The position numbers were made by a program, and so were the translations under genes. The notes below the pieces were generated by a model. It was not told the DNA's origin and made no database searches. It worked only from the letters and a program-made list of their open reading frames with translations. From positions 62,001 to 126,000 of the forward strand of contig NZ_PJRN01000002.1 of NCBI RefSeq assembly GCF_002930105.1: 64,000 nt of DNA. The letters are read 5' to 3'. Each line of letters starts with the position of its first letter. Position 1 is the first letter of the stretch. The DNA comes from Billgrantia saliphila (GTDB lineage Bacteria > Pseudomonadota > Gammaproteobacteria > Pseudomonadales > Halomonadaceae). Positions 7,474-15,854 of the stretch are shown here, piece after piece.

Positions 7474-10110
7474 TCACTGCGCCAGAGCTTTCTCGACCAC
7501 TTCGTAGACATTCGGAGAGAGAGGCTCGGCGCGGATACGCTCGAGTTCGCGTTTCATCAATTCCTGGCGAGGCTCGTCGAAGCGCTGCCAGCGCGTGAGC
7601 GGCGTGACCAGTCGCGCGGCAATCTCGGGATTGAGCCGGTTGAGTTCGATCACCACGTCGGCCAGCAACCGATAACCCTCGCCGTCGGCACGGTGGAAAT
7701 TGATACGGTTCTGGTTGGCAAAGGTGCCTACCAGCGCCCTCACCCGATTGGGATTCTTCAGCGAGAAGGCGGGATGTCCCATCAGGTATCTGACACGTTC
7801 CAGGGCATCCGCCTGCGGCCGGGTGACCTGGATGGCGAACCACTGGTCCATGACCAGCGGATCGTGGGCCCACTTCTCGCCAAAGGCGCGCAGCGCCGGG
7901 TCGGCCAGGTCTTCGCGACTGCTGTGAGTCAATAGCGTCAGCGCATGACGCACGTCGGTCATGCTGTGGTCGGCCGCGAACTGCTGCTGGGCAAGCTCGA
8001 TCGCCTGCTCGTCCTCAATCGCCATCAGGTAGGAGAGCGCCACGTTCTTCAGCTTGCGCTGGCCGATCTGTTCGGGTGTCGGCGCGTAGGGAGCCTCGCT
8101 GCGATTCTCCTCGTAGAGACGCAGGAAGTCGTCGCCCAGCGCCGCGGCCAGCGACTGCTTGACGAAGGTGCGCGCGGCATGGATCGCCTCGACATCCACC
8201 AAAGGCTGCTGCTCTGCAATGTAGGCTTCGCTGGGCAGCGTCAACATCTCGGCCATCACCGCCTTGTCGTCGCTGCCACGCTCCAGCAGGGCGCGGAAGG
8301 CCTCAACCACGCGCGGATCCATGACCTTCTCGACGCCGTTGCGGTGGGCGGCGATCAGATCGTCCAGCGCCAGCATGGCCAGCCGTTGCCCGGCGTCCCA
8401 GCGATTGAAACCGTCAGAGTCGTTGGCCAGCAGAAAGGCCAGGTCCTCGCGACTGTAGGGGAAGCGCAGCTGCACCGGAGCCGAGAAGCCCCGCAGCAGC
8501 GATGGCACGGGCGCCTCGGGCACGTCGGTGAAGATGAAGGTCTGCTCCGCCTCGCGCAGGTGGATGACTCCATCGCTACCTAGCGACTCGCCGTCCAGGT
8601 TCAGCGCCAGGTCGCGTCCGGACTTGGTTCCCACCAGCCCCATGCGAACGGGAATGTGCAGCGCCTGCTTCTCGGGCTGGTCGGGCGTGGCGGGGGTACG
8701 CTGGCGCAGGGTGAGACGATACTCGGCATGGGCATAGTCGTACTCGCCGTGTGCGTCGATCTCCGGAGTGCCGGCCTGGGAGTACCACAACATGAACTGC
8801 GAAAGATCCGTCCCGGAGGCCTCGGCCATGCAGCCGACGAAATCCTCGATGGTCACTGCCTGACCATCGAAGCGTTCGAAATAGAGGTCGCTGCCGCGAC
8901 GGAAGGCCTCCCAGCCCACCAGGTTGCACAGCATGCGCACCACTTCGGCGCCTTTCTCATAGATGGTCAGGGTGTAGAAGTTGCTGATCTCGATGTAATG
9001 ATCGGGACGCACCGGGTGAGCGGTGGGGCCGGCATCCTCGGCGAACTGGGCGGTACGGAAGAAGGCCACGTCCTCGATACGTTTCACCGGGGCCGAGTTA
9101 ACGTCGGCGGAGAAGCACTGGTCGCGAAACACCGTGAAGCCCTCCTTGAGCGAGAGCTGGAACCAATCGCGACAGGTGACTCGGTTACCCGACCAGTTGT
9201 GGAAGTACTCGTGGGCGACGATCCCTTCGACGCGCTGAAAGGCGGCGTCGGTAGCGGTATGCGTATGGGTCAGCACCGCCGCCGAGTTGAAGATGTTGAG
9301 CCCCTTGTTCTCCATGGCGCCCATGTTGAAATCGTCGACCGCCACGATCATGAACAGGTCCAGGTCGTATTCGCGTCCGTAGGTCTGCTCATCCCATTGC
9401 ATGGCCCGCTTGAGCGAGGTCATGGCATGGTCGGTCTTGCCCAGGTTCGCCTCCTCTACCCAGATCTGCAGGGTAACGTCTCGCCCGCTCATGGTGGTGA
9501 AGCGGTCCTCTACCTTCTGCAGGTCACCGGCCACCAATGCGAACAGGTAGCTGGGCTTGGGGAACGGGTCGTCCCAAGTGACGAAATGCCTGCCATCGGG
9601 CAGTTCGCCCCGCTCCACCGGGTTGCCGTTGGATAGCAGCACGGGCAGGTTCGCCTTGTCGCCCACCACGGTGGTGGAGAAGGTGGCCATGACATCGGGT
9701 CGGTCGGGATAGTAGGTGATCCGACGAAACCCCTCGGCCTCGCACTGGGTGCAGTACATGCCGTTGGAGAGGTACAGCCCCTCCAGCGCCGTGTTCTCCC
9801 GCGGTGCAATCTCGACCACGGTGTCGAGCAGGAAGCGTTCGGGGGGGCGATGCACGGTCAGGCCGGCATCGCTCAATGCATATTCGTCCTCGGCCAGCGC
9901 CTGGCCGTCGATGGCGATCGACTTCAGGACCAGTTGCTCGCCATCCAGCACGAGCGGCTCGCCGGCCTGCCACTCGGGATGCCGCTCGACATGCAGGCGG
10001 GCCTGGACGCGGGTCGCGCCGGGATCAAGGTCGAAGCGCAATTCAGTGTGACGAATGCGATAGGCGGGCGGCCGATAGTCGTGTCGATAAGTCGGCTTGG
10101 GTTCTGACAT
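7474..10110 (-). CDS. pepN: Aminopeptidase N (M1 family)
   Basis: The 878-residue product is a gluzincin aminopeptidase that removes N-terminal residues from cytoplasmic peptides. The exopeptidase motif GAMEN lies at residues 264-268 and the zinc site HEYFH at 300-304, with the third ligand in LKEG (Glu323). Length and motif positions match the E. coli PepN type. The frame is open to 10215, but ATG at 10110 has AGGAG at correct spacing and starts MSEPKPTYRHDY as in the family. It is a single gene, followed by convergent transcription. Confidence 0.97.
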   Translation of the reverse strand: MSEPKPTYRHDYRPPAYRIRHTELRFDLDPGATRVQARLHVERHPEWQAGEPLVLDGEQLVLKSIAIDGQALAEDEYALSDAGLTVHRPPERFLLDTVVEIAPRENTALEGLYLSNGMYCTQCEAEGFRRITYYPDRPDVMATFSTTVVGDKANLPVLLSNGNPVERGELPDGRHFVTWDDPFPKPSYLFALVAGDLQKVEDRFTTMSGRDVTLQIWVEEANLGKTDHAMTSLKRAMQWDEQTYGREYDLDLFMIVAVDDFNMGAMENKGLNIFNSAAVLTHTHTATDAAFQRVEGIVAHEYFHNWSGNRVTCRDWFQLSLKEGFTVFRDQCFSADVNSAPVKRIEDVAFFRTAQFAEDAGPTAHPVRPDHYIEISNFYTLTIYEKGAEVVRMLCNLVGWEAFRRGSDLYFERFDGQAVTIEDFVGCMAEASGTDLSQFMLWYSQAGTPEIDAHGEYDYAHAEYRLTLRQRTPATPDQPEKQALHIPVRMGLVGTKSGRDLALNLDGESLGSDGVIHLREAEQTFIFTDVPEAPVPSLLRGFSAPVQLRFPYSREDLAFLLANDSDGFNRWDAGQRLAMLALDDLIAAHRNGVEKVMDPRVVEAFRALLERGSDDKAVMAEMLTLPSEAYIAEQQPLVDVEAIHAARTFVKQSLAAALGDDFLRLYEENRSEAPYAPTPEQIGQRKLKNVALSYLMAIEDEQAIELAQQQFAADHSMTDVRHALTLLTHSSREDLADPALRAFGEKWAHDPLVMDQWFAIQVTRPQADALERVRYLMGHPAFSLKNPNRVRALVGTFANQNRINFHRADGEGYRLLADVVIELNRLNPEIAARLVTPLTRWQRFDEPRQELMKRELERIRAEPLSPNVYEVVEKALAQ

Positions 10111-10180
10111 CGGGATGGCTCCTGTCCATGGTCGAGGGCCATTGTAAGGGTGCCGACTACCGAACCTCAAAGGCGCCGGC

Positions 10181-10594
10181 TCAGCGCCGCAGCAAACGCA
10201 CCGGAGACACGCCACCCGCCGACACTCTGGCAGGCTCGGGCCGCGTGACGATCCAGAGCCCCAACAGTGCCAGCCCGATCGTTAGGGCGATCTTCAGCCA
10301 CAGAAGACTAAGAGTCAGCAGCAGGGTCAGGATGGAAAGCGTCAGCATTCCTCCGGCGAGCCATTTGGCATGGCGTGGGATCGCCCTCTCCCCTTCCCAT
10401 GCCGCCACGGTCGGGCCGAAGCGGGGATGTTCGCGAATCCACAGGGCGAAGCGCGGCGAGCCGCGCGTTGCCGCCCACACGGCCAGCAGCATGAAGCAGG
10501 TCGTGGGCATCAGTGGCAGGAACATGCCGATGACACCGAGGCCGAAGCTGATCCAGGCCAGGACGATGTAGAACGCGCGACCTAGCGAATGCAT
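10181..10594 (-). CDS. YbaN / DUF454 family inner-membrane protein
   Basis: A 137-residue protein with hydrophobic segments near residues 8-35 and a long one at about 85-115, plus the family motif GMFLPLMPTTCFMLLA. The function is unknown in the family. Two in-frame ATGs exist: the first (10600) directly abuts GGGAG, while the one at 10594 has a six-base spacer and is preferred. It sits between hsp20 and pepN, all on the minus strand, with its own ribosome site and no obvious operon link. Confidence 0.82.
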   Translation of the reverse strand: MHSLGRAFYIVLAWISFGLGVIGMFLPLMPTTCFMLLAVWAATRGSPRFALWIREHPRFGPTVAAWEGERAIPRHAKWLAGGMLTLSILTLLLTLSLLWLKIALTIGLALLGLWIVTRPEPARVSAGGVSPVRLLRR

Positions 10595-10713
10595 GTACAT
10601 CTCCCGAGGCGAAGCATGCCATTTGCCTACATTGAAGCCTATTCACCCTGCGGGAGCCAATCGCCTGTGGCTATAGCGACGTTCAACGCCTTCTACCGTG
10701 GCGGCGGGCGTAT

Positions 10714-10748
10714 CGAAAGACAGCGAGCTCGCCCCTAGGCGAGCTCGC
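10714..10748 (-). terminator. Terminator after hsp20
   Basis: A perfect 11-bp stem GCGAGCTCGCC / GGCGAGCTCGC with a 4-base loop lies 25 bases beyond the hsp20 stop. On the minus strand it is followed by a short T-rich stretch. Confidence 0.65.
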
Positions 10749-10772
10749 GAGAGAACGAGGCTCAGCGCCATG

Positions 10773-11309
10773 TCACCGGATGGGGATTTCGCGGCGATTC
10801 GACGCTGTTGCCTCGGGGTTGCGCGGAACGCGAACGGTCAACACCCCATTGGAAAAGGACGCCTCGATGCCATCGGGCCTGGCATCGCTAGGCAGGTCGA
10901 GGACCCGACGGAAGCTGCCGTAGGCGCGCTCGATACGCTGGTAGCGATCCTCACGGGAGCTGCTTTCCTGCCGCTTCTCGCCCTGAATGACCAGGCGATG
11001 GTCTTCGAGGGAGAGTTTGATGTCCTTCTCCTCCACGCCCGGCACTTCGACGCTGATCAGGTACTCATCGTCGCGCTCGGCGATATCGAGCTGGGGACGC
11101 AACAGGCTCGGCACATCGCCGAAGCGAGTCCCGAGGCTCGGCATACCGAACTGGCGCATCACATTGTCCATCCAGCGATCCAGTTCCTGATGCATGCCCA
11201 GCAGCGGAGAAATCTCGCCATGCCGGGCTTCCGCCGGCACCGAGGGCCGGGGCGCATCGGCACTTTCGCTCTTGAACCAGTTCCACGGAGAGAATTTCTG
11301 CAGATTCAT
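10773..11309 (-). CDS. Hsp20 / alpha-crystallin small heat shock protein
   Basis: A 178-residue holdase chaperone that binds unfolding proteins in the cytoplasm. The alpha-crystallin domain covers about residues 65-165 and includes DEYLISVEVPGVEEKDIKL and the FSNGVLTVRVPR strand. The C-terminal IPI in REIPIR is the IxI oligomerisation motif. ATG at 11309 has AGGAGG at about seven bases, so the 24 bases of frame upstream are excluded. A heat-shock-like promoter lies upstream, just beyond the yajQ stop, and a hairpin terminator follows, so it is probably monocistronic. Confidence 0.93.
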   Translation of the reverse strand: MNLQKFSPWNWFKSESADAPRPSVPAEARHGEISPLLGMHQELDRWMDNVMRQFGMPSLGTRFGDVPSLLRPQLDIAERDDEYLISVEVPGVEEKDIKLSLEDHRLVIQGEKRQESSSREDRYQRIERAYGSFRRVLDLPSDARPDGIEASFSNGVLTVRVPRNPEATASNRREIPIR

Positions 11310-11392
11310 ACGCCACCTCCTGTTCGATCTCATCGATTACGTGACGCATAGCGGATGGTGCCTGTTCGGCACCCTGCTTTTGCAATCGAACA

Positions 11393-11419
11393 ATTAGTGG
11401 CGTCGAGCTGAATTTCAAG
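11393..11419 (-). promoter_or_regulatory. Putative sigma-32 promoter of hsp20
   Basis: On the minus strand CTTGAAA (11419-11413) matches the heat-shock -35 consensus exactly. After 12 bases it is followed by CCACTAAT (11400-11393), a partial match to CCCCATNT. The expected start is about 75 bases before the hsp20 ATG. The leader contains a GGTGCC / GGCACC hairpin at 11357-11373. Confidence 0.5.
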
Positions 11420-11427
11420 GGGGTCGA

Positions 11428-11913
11428 TCAATCGCGGAAATTGTCGAACTGAAGGGCCAGGTCAGGCCCCTCTTCGCCGCGCAGCATAGCCATCACCTGC
11501 TGCAGGTCGTCACGCTTCTTGCCGGTCACGCGCACCTTGTCACCCTGGATCTGTGCCTGCACCTTGAGCTTGCTGTCCTTGATGCGCTTGACGATGTCCT
11601 TGGCCTCCTTCTGTTCCAGCCCCTGCTTGAGCTTGACGTCCTGGCGCGCCCGCACACCCGAGAGTTCGGGCTCCTGAACCTCCATGCAGCGCGCGTCGAT
11701 GCCCCTCGCGATCAACCGACTGCGCAGCACGTCGAGCATCTGCTTGAGCTGGAAATCCACTTCGGCCTCGAGCTGAACCGTATCGTCGTTGAGCTCGAAG
11801 CTCGCCGTGACGCCCTTGAAGTCGAAACGCCCCTGAATCTCGCGGTTGGCCTGGTCGACCGCGTTGCTGGCTTCATGCTTGTCGTACTCGGAAACGATAT
11901 CGAAGGAAGGCAT
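11428..11913 (-). CDS. YajQ family nucleotide-binding protein
   Basis: The 161-residue protein starts [14 protein letters not shown] and carries [12 protein letters not shown], both signatures of YajQ (UPF0234). It has two ferredoxin-like domains and the usual length. Some family members bind cyclic di-GMP and affect transcription, which is of interest because a PilZ-controlled polysaccharide locus lies about 3 kb away. Binding is not shown here. Its neighbours on the same strand are a GNAT gene upstream and hsp20 downstream. Confidence 0.94.
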   Translation of the reverse strand: MPSFDIVSEYDKHEASNAVDQANREIQGRFDFKGVTASFELNDDTVQLEAEVDFQLKQMLDVLRSRLIARGIDARCMEVQEPELSGVRARQDVKLKQGLEQKEAKDIVKRIKDSKLKVQAQIQGDKVRVTGKKRDDLQQVMAMLRGEEGPDLALQFDNFRD

Positions 11914-11974
11914 GGCGTTGTCCTGATTGCCGGTGATGTCGGAAGTCTAACAGCCAAGGTCGCACCCTGCGCGC

Positions 11975-12445
11975 CTACGTCGGAAGCGACGCCGACGCAT
12001 CGAGTGGCTTGACCATCTGCCAGCCGGCGCAGCCGTCCTCATAGTAAGCCTCGAGCCAGCGCTCGAGGCGAAACCCCATGCGCCGATAGAGCCCCAGAGC
12101 GATGCGGTTGTCCGCACGCACCTCAAGCCCGAGCGCCTGAGCCCCGCGTGCCGCAGCCTGATGCTCCAGCGCCTCGAGCAAACGTCGGCCCAATCCGCTG
12201 CCACGCGCTTCGGGATGAATACAGAACGAGTAGAGCCGGGCGCGAACGCTGCCGCGACGAAACAGCAGGGTGCCATAGCCCAGCAGGCGTCCGTCGTTCT
12301 CTGCCACCCAGCTTTCGGCATGCGCCCGGTTGAGCAGGTGCCAGAGCTGGCGCCGAGTGAAGCGGTCGCCACTGAAAGCGACCAGTTCCAGGCGATAAAG
12401 CGCATCCAGGTCCTGGGGACGAGCCTGGCGCAATGTGACGGTCAT
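11975..12445 (-). CDS. GNAT-family N-acetyltransferase (RimI-like)
   Basis: A 156-residue GNAT domain. Motif A appears as FCIHPEARGSGLGRRLLEAL with the RGSGLG acetyl-CoA pyrophosphate loop, and LEVRADNRIALGLYRRMGF resembles RimI-type protein N-terminal acetyltransferases. The substrate is unknown. GGGAG precedes the ATG. It is divergent, 172 bases away, from a RimK-like ATP-grasp gene. GNATs and RimK-like ligases recur as neighbours, which suggests a shared peptide or protein modification pathway. This is inference. Confidence 0.86.
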   Translation of the reverse strand: MTVTLRQARPQDLDALYRLELVAFSGDRFTRRQLWHLLNRAHAESWVAENDGRLLGYGTLLFRRGSVRARLYSFCIHPEARGSGLGRRLLEALEHQAAARGAQALGLEVRADNRIALGLYRRMGFRLERWLEAYYEDGCAGWQMVKPLDASASLPT

Positions 12446-12509
12446 TCAGTCATCTCCCGAGAGGGACCAGTCAAAGGGGTATCACCGACAAGTCTGCCAG
12501 TCGGGACGA

Positions 12510-12522
12510 TGAAATCATTTCA
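12510..12522. promoter_or_regulatory. 13-bp dyad in divergent GNAT/RimK-like promoter region
   Basis: TGAAAT-C-ATTTCA is a perfect inverted repeat midway between the two divergent genes and is more AT-rich than its surroundings. It could be an operator serving both; no regulator is identified. Confidence 0.35.
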
Positions 12523-12617
12523 CCCGCCGTCACGCTTGTCGACCACGAGATGCGACGGCATGCTGGCGACATTCACCGGCGCTAGTGCCGCCCTCGCCAA
12601 CCGAATGGAATTCGCCC

Positions 12618-14120
12618 ATGTGTCCCTTGCGTATCGTTGTCGACCGACAGGAAGACTGGCAGCCCTACTACCCCTCCGAAGACCTGGTCAGCGCCGACGA
12701 TTTCCTTGCCCTGGATCGGCGTCACCGCGCCGCCGCCGATCAGGACCGCAGCACGCACGTGATCAATCTTTGCGGTGAGCTCGATTATCTTGGCACCGGC
12801 TATTACGTCTCGCTGCTCGCTCAGGCGCGCGGACAGCGCGTGTTGCCCTCGGTGGAAACGCTCAACGAGCTATCGCGCAAGGCCCTGGTCGACCTGCAAC
12901 TGGATTCGCTGGCACCGCTGCTGGGAGAACTGGCGCGTCGGGGCAAGCTCGCTGGTGACAGCGTGACCCTGCATGTGCTGTTCGGTGAATGCCGCGAGCC
13001 CGAGCTGGCGCGGCTCGCGCGCAAGCTTTTCGAGCGTCTTCCCTGTCCCCTGCTCGAGGCACGCCTGGTAAGACGCCACGATCTGTGGCGGCTGGCCCGG
13101 GTCAAACCGCTCACACTGCGTGACCTGAGCGCAGACGAGCAGGATCTCTTCGCCGTGGCGCTCAATCGCCACTCACGCAAGGTCTGGCGCACGCCGAAGG
13201 CGCGGCGCCGCTACCGCTTCGATCTGGCCATTCTGGTCGACCCCAAGGAGGCCATGCCGCCGAGCAACCGTAGCGCTCTAAAAGCCTTCATTCGCGCCGG
13301 CCGCAAACTGGGAATCGACGTTTCGCTGATCACCCGCCGCGACGCAGGCCGGCTCGCCGAATTCGATGGCCTGTTCATTCGCGAGACTACGGCGCTGGAT
13401 CACCATACCTACCGCATGGCACGACTCGCCGAGCATGAGGGGCTGGTGGTGATCGATGCTCCCCGCGACATCCTGCGCTGCACCAACAAGGTGTACTTGC
13501 ACGCGCTGCTGCGTGCCCGTGGCGTACCGGCGCCCGACGGCGTGCTGCTCAAGCGGCGCGACCGCCGACCGCTGGCCGAGCGAGTCGCCGGCCTGAGCTT
13601 TCCCATGGTGCTCAAGATCCCTGATGGCTCCTTCTCTCGCGGCGTGGTCAAGATCGAGTCGCTGGAACAGCTCGAGCGCGAGGCCAGACGCCTATTCGAG
13701 GATTCCGCCCTTCTGCTGCTGCAGGAGTGGCTACCCACCGAATACGACTGGCGCATCGGTGTGCTCGGCGGCCAGGTACTCTTCGCCAGCCGCTACTATA
13801 TGGCGCGGGGTCATTGGCAGATTTACGACCACTCGGGGGCGCGGGTGAAGAGCGGCGGCTTCACCACCCATGACCCGGCCGAGGTCCCGCCCGCCGTAAT
13901 CAAGGCCGCCCTCAAGGCCACCCGACTGATCGGAGACGGCCTCTATGGCGTTGACCTCAAGCAGGCCGGGGATCGCGTCGTGGTCATCGAAGTGAACGAC
14001 AACCCCAACGTGGATGCCGGTGTCGAGGATACCGTCCTGGGTCGCGCGCTTTATGAGCGCATCATGCGCGTCTTCCTCGCCCGGATGGAGATGCGCGTTC
14101 GCGCTCGAGCAAGTGAGTGA
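12618..14120 (+). CDS. RimK-like ATP-grasp ligase with N-terminal RLAN-type domain
   Basis: A 500-residue protein in two parts. The N-terminal third starts CPLRIVVDRQEDWQPYYPSE and matches the domain that precedes ATP-grasp in this RimK subfamily. The C-terminal ATP-grasp domain carries CTNKVYLHALLRARGVPAP, FPMVLKIPDGSFSRGVVKI, LLQEWLPTEYDWRIGV, and the metal/ATP motif VIEVNDNPNVDAG. Such enzymes form amide bonds between a carboxylate and an amine; the substrate of this subfamily is not established. The preferred ATG at 12618 gives the family N-terminus; an in-frame GTG lies at 12585. It is divergent from the GNAT gene. Confidence 0.85.
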   Translation: MCPLRIVVDRQEDWQPYYPSEDLVSADDFLALDRRHRAAADQDRSTHVINLCGELDYLGTGYYVSLLAQARGQRVLPSVETLNELSRKALVDLQLDSLAPLLGELARRGKLAGDSVTLHVLFGECREPELARLARKLFERLPCPLLEARLVRRHDLWRLARVKPLTLRDLSADEQDLFAVALNRHSRKVWRTPKARRRYRFDLAILVDPKEAMPPSNRSALKAFIRAGRKLGIDVSLITRRDAGRLAEFDGLFIRETTALDHHTYRMARLAEHEGLVVIDAPRDILRCTNKVYLHALLRARGVPAPDGVLLKRRDRRPLAERVAGLSFPMVLKIPDGSFSRGVVKIESLEQLEREARRLFEDSALLLLQEWLPTEYDWRIGVLGGQVLFASRYYMARGHWQIYDHSGARVKSGGFTTHDPAEVPPAVIKAALKATRLIGDGLYGVDLKQAGDRVVVIEVNDNPNVDAGVEDTVLGRALYERIMRVFLARMEMRVRARASE

Positions 14121-14180
14121 AGGTACGTCGCCAGACGGTAACACCGCCGCCTTACTCAAAAAAACAATTAACATCAATTA

Positions 14181-14203
14181 GTTACTTAGTCAGATAGAGT
14201 AAC
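14181..14203. promoter_or_regulatory. Candidate activator-binding dyad upstream of sigma-54 promoter
   Basis: GTTACT (14181-14186) and AGTAAC (14198-14203) form a perfect inverted repeat with an 11-base centre. It is 157 bases upstream of the -24 element, a usual distance for a sigma-54 enhancer-binding protein. The cognate protein is unknown. Confidence 0.4.
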
Positions 14204-14359
14204 CGTCGCCAATTGGAGACAGTGCAACCCCTTGATCTGCAAGCATACCTCGACTCAAGACTCAGCATGTCTGTTTTTGGCGACACATTTTAGCACACTG
14301 TTTCTTCATTTCCCTGCCTGGACTCTTGCAAGCCTTTGTTTCTAAGGTGGTTGGCTTAA

Positions 14360-14376
14360 TTGGCGCGGATGTTGCC
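14360..14376 (+). promoter_or_regulatory. Predicted sigma-54 (-24/-12) promoter of the polysaccharide operon
   Basis: TTGGCGCGGATGTTGCC compares with the consensus YTGGCACGrNNNTTGCW. It has invariant GG and GC exactly ten bases apart, and only two mismatches (A to G in the -24 box and the final W). Predicted transcription start is near 14387, about 112 bases before the ugd ATG. Confidence 0.68.
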
Positions 14377-14498
14377 TACCTTAAGACACGCAACAACACG
14401 CAATCTGGCCCTGAGCGTCATGTGACGCCGGTACAAACTCCGGCGCAATGGCGCCGTTTGGATGAATGGGGCCCAACCATCAAGGAGCGACGACGATC

Positions 14499-15845
14499 AT
14501 GAGGATTACCATCTTCGGTTCTGGCTATGTGGGTCTTGTAACCGGTGCCTGCCTGGCCGACGTCGGCCACGACGTCATGTGTGTCGATGTGGACGAGCAG
14601 AAAGTGGCTCGCCTCAACGCCGGTGAAGTCCCCATCTACGAGCCCGGTCTCGAGGACCTGATCAGCAATAACATGGCCGCCGGACGTATCCGCTTTACCA
14701 CCGATGCCGCCGAGGCGGTGAAATTCGGCCTGCTCCAGTTCATCGCCGTCGGTACGCCCTCCGACCAGGATGGCAGCGCGGACCTCAAGTACGTGCTGAA
14801 GGTCGCCGAGACCATCGGTGCACACATGGACGAGTACAAGATCATCGTCGACAAGTCGACCGTGCCGGTAGGTACCGCCAGCAAGGTCGAGCGGACCGTG
14901 GCCGCCGAGCTGGAAAAGCGCGGCCTGAACCACGAGTTCGATGTTTGCTCCAACCCCGAATTCCTCAAGGAGGGGGCGGCGATCGAGGACTTTTCGCGCG
15001 GTTCGCGCATTATCGTCGGGACCGATTCGGAGCGCGTGAAGAAGGCGATGCTGGAGTGCTACGGACCGTACAACCGTCAGCGCGACAAGATGATGTTCAT
15101 GGGCGTGCGCAGCGCCGAGCTGACCAAGTATGCGGCCAATGCCATGCTGGCGACCAAGATCAGCTTCATCAACGAGATCGCCAACCTGGCCGAGCGTCTC
15201 GGCGCAGACGTCGAGGAGGTTCGCCACGGCATCGGCTCCGACCCACGTATCGGCTACAGCTTCATCTACCCGGGCTGCGGCTACGGCGGCTCCTGCTTTC
15301 CCAAGGACGTCAAGGCACTGGCGCACACTGCCGAGGAAATCGGTCATCCGGCCGAAATGATCAAGGCCGTTGAGCGGGTCAACGCCCGACAGAAGAACAA
15401 GCTGTTCGAGAAGCTCTGCCAAGCCTTCGACGGTCAGCTCGCCGGCAAGACCATCGCCCTTTGGGGCCTGGCGTTCAAACCCAACACCGACGATATGCGC
15501 GAAGCACCCAGCCGCGCCCTGATGGAAGCCCTGTGGGATGCGGGCGCCCACGTTCAGGCATACGATCCCGAGGCTACCGAGGAGTGTCGTCGTATCTACG
15601 GCGAGCGTGACGATCTAGTGCTGGCCGATCGCCGGGACGACGCTCTGGAAGGCGCGCATGCACTGGTCATCTGCACCGAATGGAAGGCCTTCCGCACCAT
15701 CGACTTTCCCAAGCTGCGCGAGACGCTCGCGGAGCCGGTGGTCGTCGATGGGCGCAATCTCTATTCGCCCGAGACCGTCAAGGCTGCCGGGCTTGCCTAT
15801 TACGGTATCGGCCGGGGCGATTCCGTGCGGCCTGTGCTGGCCTGA
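14499..15845 (+). CDS. UDP-glucose 6-dehydrogenase
   Basis: The enzyme oxidises UDP-glucose to UDP-glucuronate with two NAD+. The 448-residue protein begins [19 protein letters not shown] (Rossmann fold). It has the [14 protein letters not shown] signature and the catalytic-cysteine loop [16 protein letters not shown]. These motifs match UDP-glucose rather than GDP-mannose dehydrogenases; AlgD has a different N-terminus and a shorter NPEFLRE-type continuation. AAGGAG lies 11 bases before ATG 14499. It is the first gene of the polysaccharide operon, nine bases before the synthase gene, so the polymer precursor is probably UDP-glucuronate. Confidence 0.93.
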   Translation: MRITIFGSGYVGLVTGACLADVGHDVMCVDVDEQKVARLNAGEVPIYEPGLEDLISNNMAAGRIRFTTDAAEAVKFGLLQFIAVGTPSDQDGSADLKYVLKVAETIGAHMDEYKIIVDKSTVPVGTASKVERTVAAELEKRGLNHEFDVCSNPEFLKEGAAIEDFSRGSRIIVGTDSERVKKAMLECYGPYNRQRDKMMFMGVRSAELTKYAANAMLATKISFINEIANLAERLGADVEEVRHGIGSDPRIGYSFIYPGCGYGGSCFPKDVKALAHTAEEIGHPAEMIKAVERVNARQKNKLFEKLCQAFDGQLAGKTIALWGLAFKPNTDDMREAPSRALMEALWDAGAHVQAYDPEATEECRRIYGERDDLVLADRRDDALEGAHALVICTEWKAFRTIDFPKLRETLAEPVVVDGRNLYSPETVKAAGLAYYGIGRGDSVRPVLA

Positions 15846-15854
15846 GGTGTCGAC

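Larger units (their letters stand above)
14121..14498. other. AT-rich regulatory region upstream of the polysaccharide operon
   Basis: This 378-base gap has no gene and is clearly more AT-rich than its surroundings between about 14150 and 14400. It contains a dyad at 14181-14203 and a strong sigma-54 promoter match at 14360-14376 (listed separately), followed by a roughly 110-base leader to ugd. It is laid out like a sigma-54 control region, with the possible activator site about 160-200 bases upstream of the promoter. Confidence 0.7.

Noticed and set aside
14499-15845. Assignment of the first cluster gene as GDP-mannose dehydrogenase (AlgD)
   Set aside because: The motifs [27 protein letters not shown] and [16 protein letters not shown] are those of UDP-glucose dehydrogenases, not AlgD.
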